A stretch of DNA of 23,474 nucleotides from IMG/VR virus record IMGVR_UViG_3300032322_000737, positions 1 through 23,474 of that record. The stretch is one strand, 5' to 3'. The stretch is from a virus. This document shows, one piece after another, positions 22,680 through 23,474 of the stretch. Within the stretch, counting starts at the first letter, position 1; each line of letters opens with the position of its first letter. The notes beneath the pieces were generated by a model, which searched no databases, was not told the DNA's origin, and was given only the letters and a program-made list of their open reading frames with translations. The translations under genes were made by a program, and so were the position numbers.

Positions 22680-23474
22680 TTAAAACCTTCTATGCAAATT
22701 GGTTGAATAATGGCCAGGCGCAACAAATTCTACATTTGCTTGCTTTGCTATCCGCCTTGTAGCTTCGCACGCATATCGAATAGCGTCAATAACGTGGTTA
22801 TGTTCATCTTCTAGTACTGGCAATACAATCCCCGTCAATGGGTCTGTCTTATAACAGTACATGGTCAATTCGTCAATGGTGTGCGTGCATCGCGGGTGGA
22901 CTACTATATCATAGGTCTTTAAGAACTCGATTCCTTCCTTCAGCGAGTCTTTTCCTTTGACTGCTGGCATGATTTTGGGAAATCCGTTCTTGCGCATGTG
23001 ACTGATTGTTTCTGGCCTGGCACTATCAGCGATAATCGGCCATTTTTCAGACTCTGGTACAGACAAGAATAGACTAGGCGTGTCCATAATTTCGCAACCA
23101 ACCTGATAGGCTTCATGGTCGATGTACAGCTTGCGGCCAACGATGTGGCACCGTACAAGCACCGTGGGGTCTATTGCGAAGCCCCAGTCCGCCCCGAATC
23201 TATGCACGGCATCGGCAGGAGCATCAAACTCTTCTATAGTCCAATTCTTAAACACCCGCGCTTCTGAATTTTGGCTATATCCACCCAACCACACGTGATT
23301 GTATTTATCAGCATCCCGCCCCCTGTCATATTCCATCTCGGCCTTTAGCACGGCGGGGAACCACGGGTTATCCTTATAATTGACCTCAATAACAACGGCG
23401 TTGGGCGGCGTGCTTTCCCCGCGCAACAAAGCATCGACGGGATCGTCGCGGTGGTTGGGATTCCATGTAAACCA
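22680..23474 (-). CDS. terL: Terminase large subunit, C-terminal nuclease part (partial)
   Basis: This is the DNA-packaging motor subunit; the visible 264 codons hold the RNase H-like nuclease that cuts concatemeric DNA at the portal. The reading frame is open to the window edge, so the ATPase domain lies outside; the Leu-Leu-Arg position near 23429 is internal, not a start. The fragment opens with TWNPN, typical of the end of the ATPase region. The three metal-binding acidic positions of the nuclease are visible: Asp in FGADWGFA (about residue 96 of the fragment), Asp in IIADSARPE (about 150) and Asp in HVIDAIRYA (about 230). This resembles PBSX-type terminases. It ends 2 bp before the portal GTG. 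Confidence in function is high; family subtype is by recall. Confidence 0.95.
   Translation of the reverse strand, partial: WFTWNPNHRDDPVDALLRGESTPPNAVVIEVNYKDNPWFPAVLKAEMEYDRGRDADKYNHVWLGGYSQNSEARVFKNWTIEEFDAPADAVHRFGADWGFAIDPTVLVRCHIVGRKLYIDHEAYQVGCEIMDTPSLFLSVPESEKWPIIADSARPETISHMRKNGFPKIMPAVKGKDSLKEGIEFLKTYDIVVHPRCTHTIDELTMYCYKTDPLTGIVLPVLEDEHNHVIDAIRYACEATRRIAKQANVEFVAPGHYSTNLHRRF
22686..22691 (-). promoter_or_regulatory. Ribosome binding site for the portal GTG start
   Basis: On the minus strand AGAAGG ends 8 nt before the GTG at 22677, inside the last terL codons. It decides the GTG over the in-frame ATG nine codons further in. Confidence 0.7.

Noticed and set aside
1-23474. CRISPR arrays, tRNA genes, insertion sequences, toxin or defence genes
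   Set aside because: No regularly spaced repeats, cloverleaf-type sequences, transposase motifs or small two-gene toxin units were seen; every supported gene fits virion assembly or the membrane block.

Overview
The window is a stretch of a tailed double-stranded DNA phage (or prophage) late region. Every gene I can support is on the minus strand, so the biological order runs from the right edge (23474) to the left edge (1). The recognisable proteins form a short-tailed (podovirus) P22-type head and head-completion set: terminase large subunit, P22-type portal, a scaffold candidate, P22-fold coat protein, gp4-like tail accessory factor and gp10-like stabilisation protein, then ejection-type internal proteins and a tail fibre. 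This implies a Gram-negative host. I see no host gene, integrase, tRNA, transposon or CRISPR, so host genus and lysogeny cannot be judged.

Layout in transcription order. 23474-20395: the C-terminal part of terL (cut by the window edge) and the portal gene. 20376-14733: four virion-type genes placed between portal and scaffold, namely a 1098-aa modular beta-rich protein, a 480-aa and a 171-aa structural protein, and a 125-aa protein with a WGNSW repeat. 14701-12615: scaffold candidate and coat protein. 12590-9489: a 131-aa beta-rich protein, a 55-aa small gene, gp4-like, gp10-like and a 138-aa beta-module protein. 9414-4942: three proteins of internal or ejection type (613, 305 and 574 aa). 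4945-1859: tail fibre and a downstream 266-aa partner. 1856-1: a membrane-protein block (136, 132 and 204 aa) with two very small Lys/Pro/Gly-rich ORFs embedded, ending in a holin-type gene cut by the left edge.

Genes are packed with 1-17 bp overlaps or gaps of mostly under 32 bp; stop/start fusions of the TAATG, ATGA and TAGTG type recur. The only larger gap is 74 bp before the 613-aa gene. I see no convincing promoter or terminator, so the block is probably one late operon with translational coupling. Several starts are non-ATG but have good ribosome binding sites, including TTG for the coat protein and GTG for the portal.

No clearly new defence or regulatory system is visible. The points most worth a second look are the coat-protein TTG start, the exact 35-bp duplication at the start of the 574-aa gene, the small basic ORFs in the membrane block, the 204-aa membrane protein with a cytosolic-type domain ending in an Asn-Cys motif, and the departure from P22 gene order (four genes between portal and scaffold; no needle after gp10).
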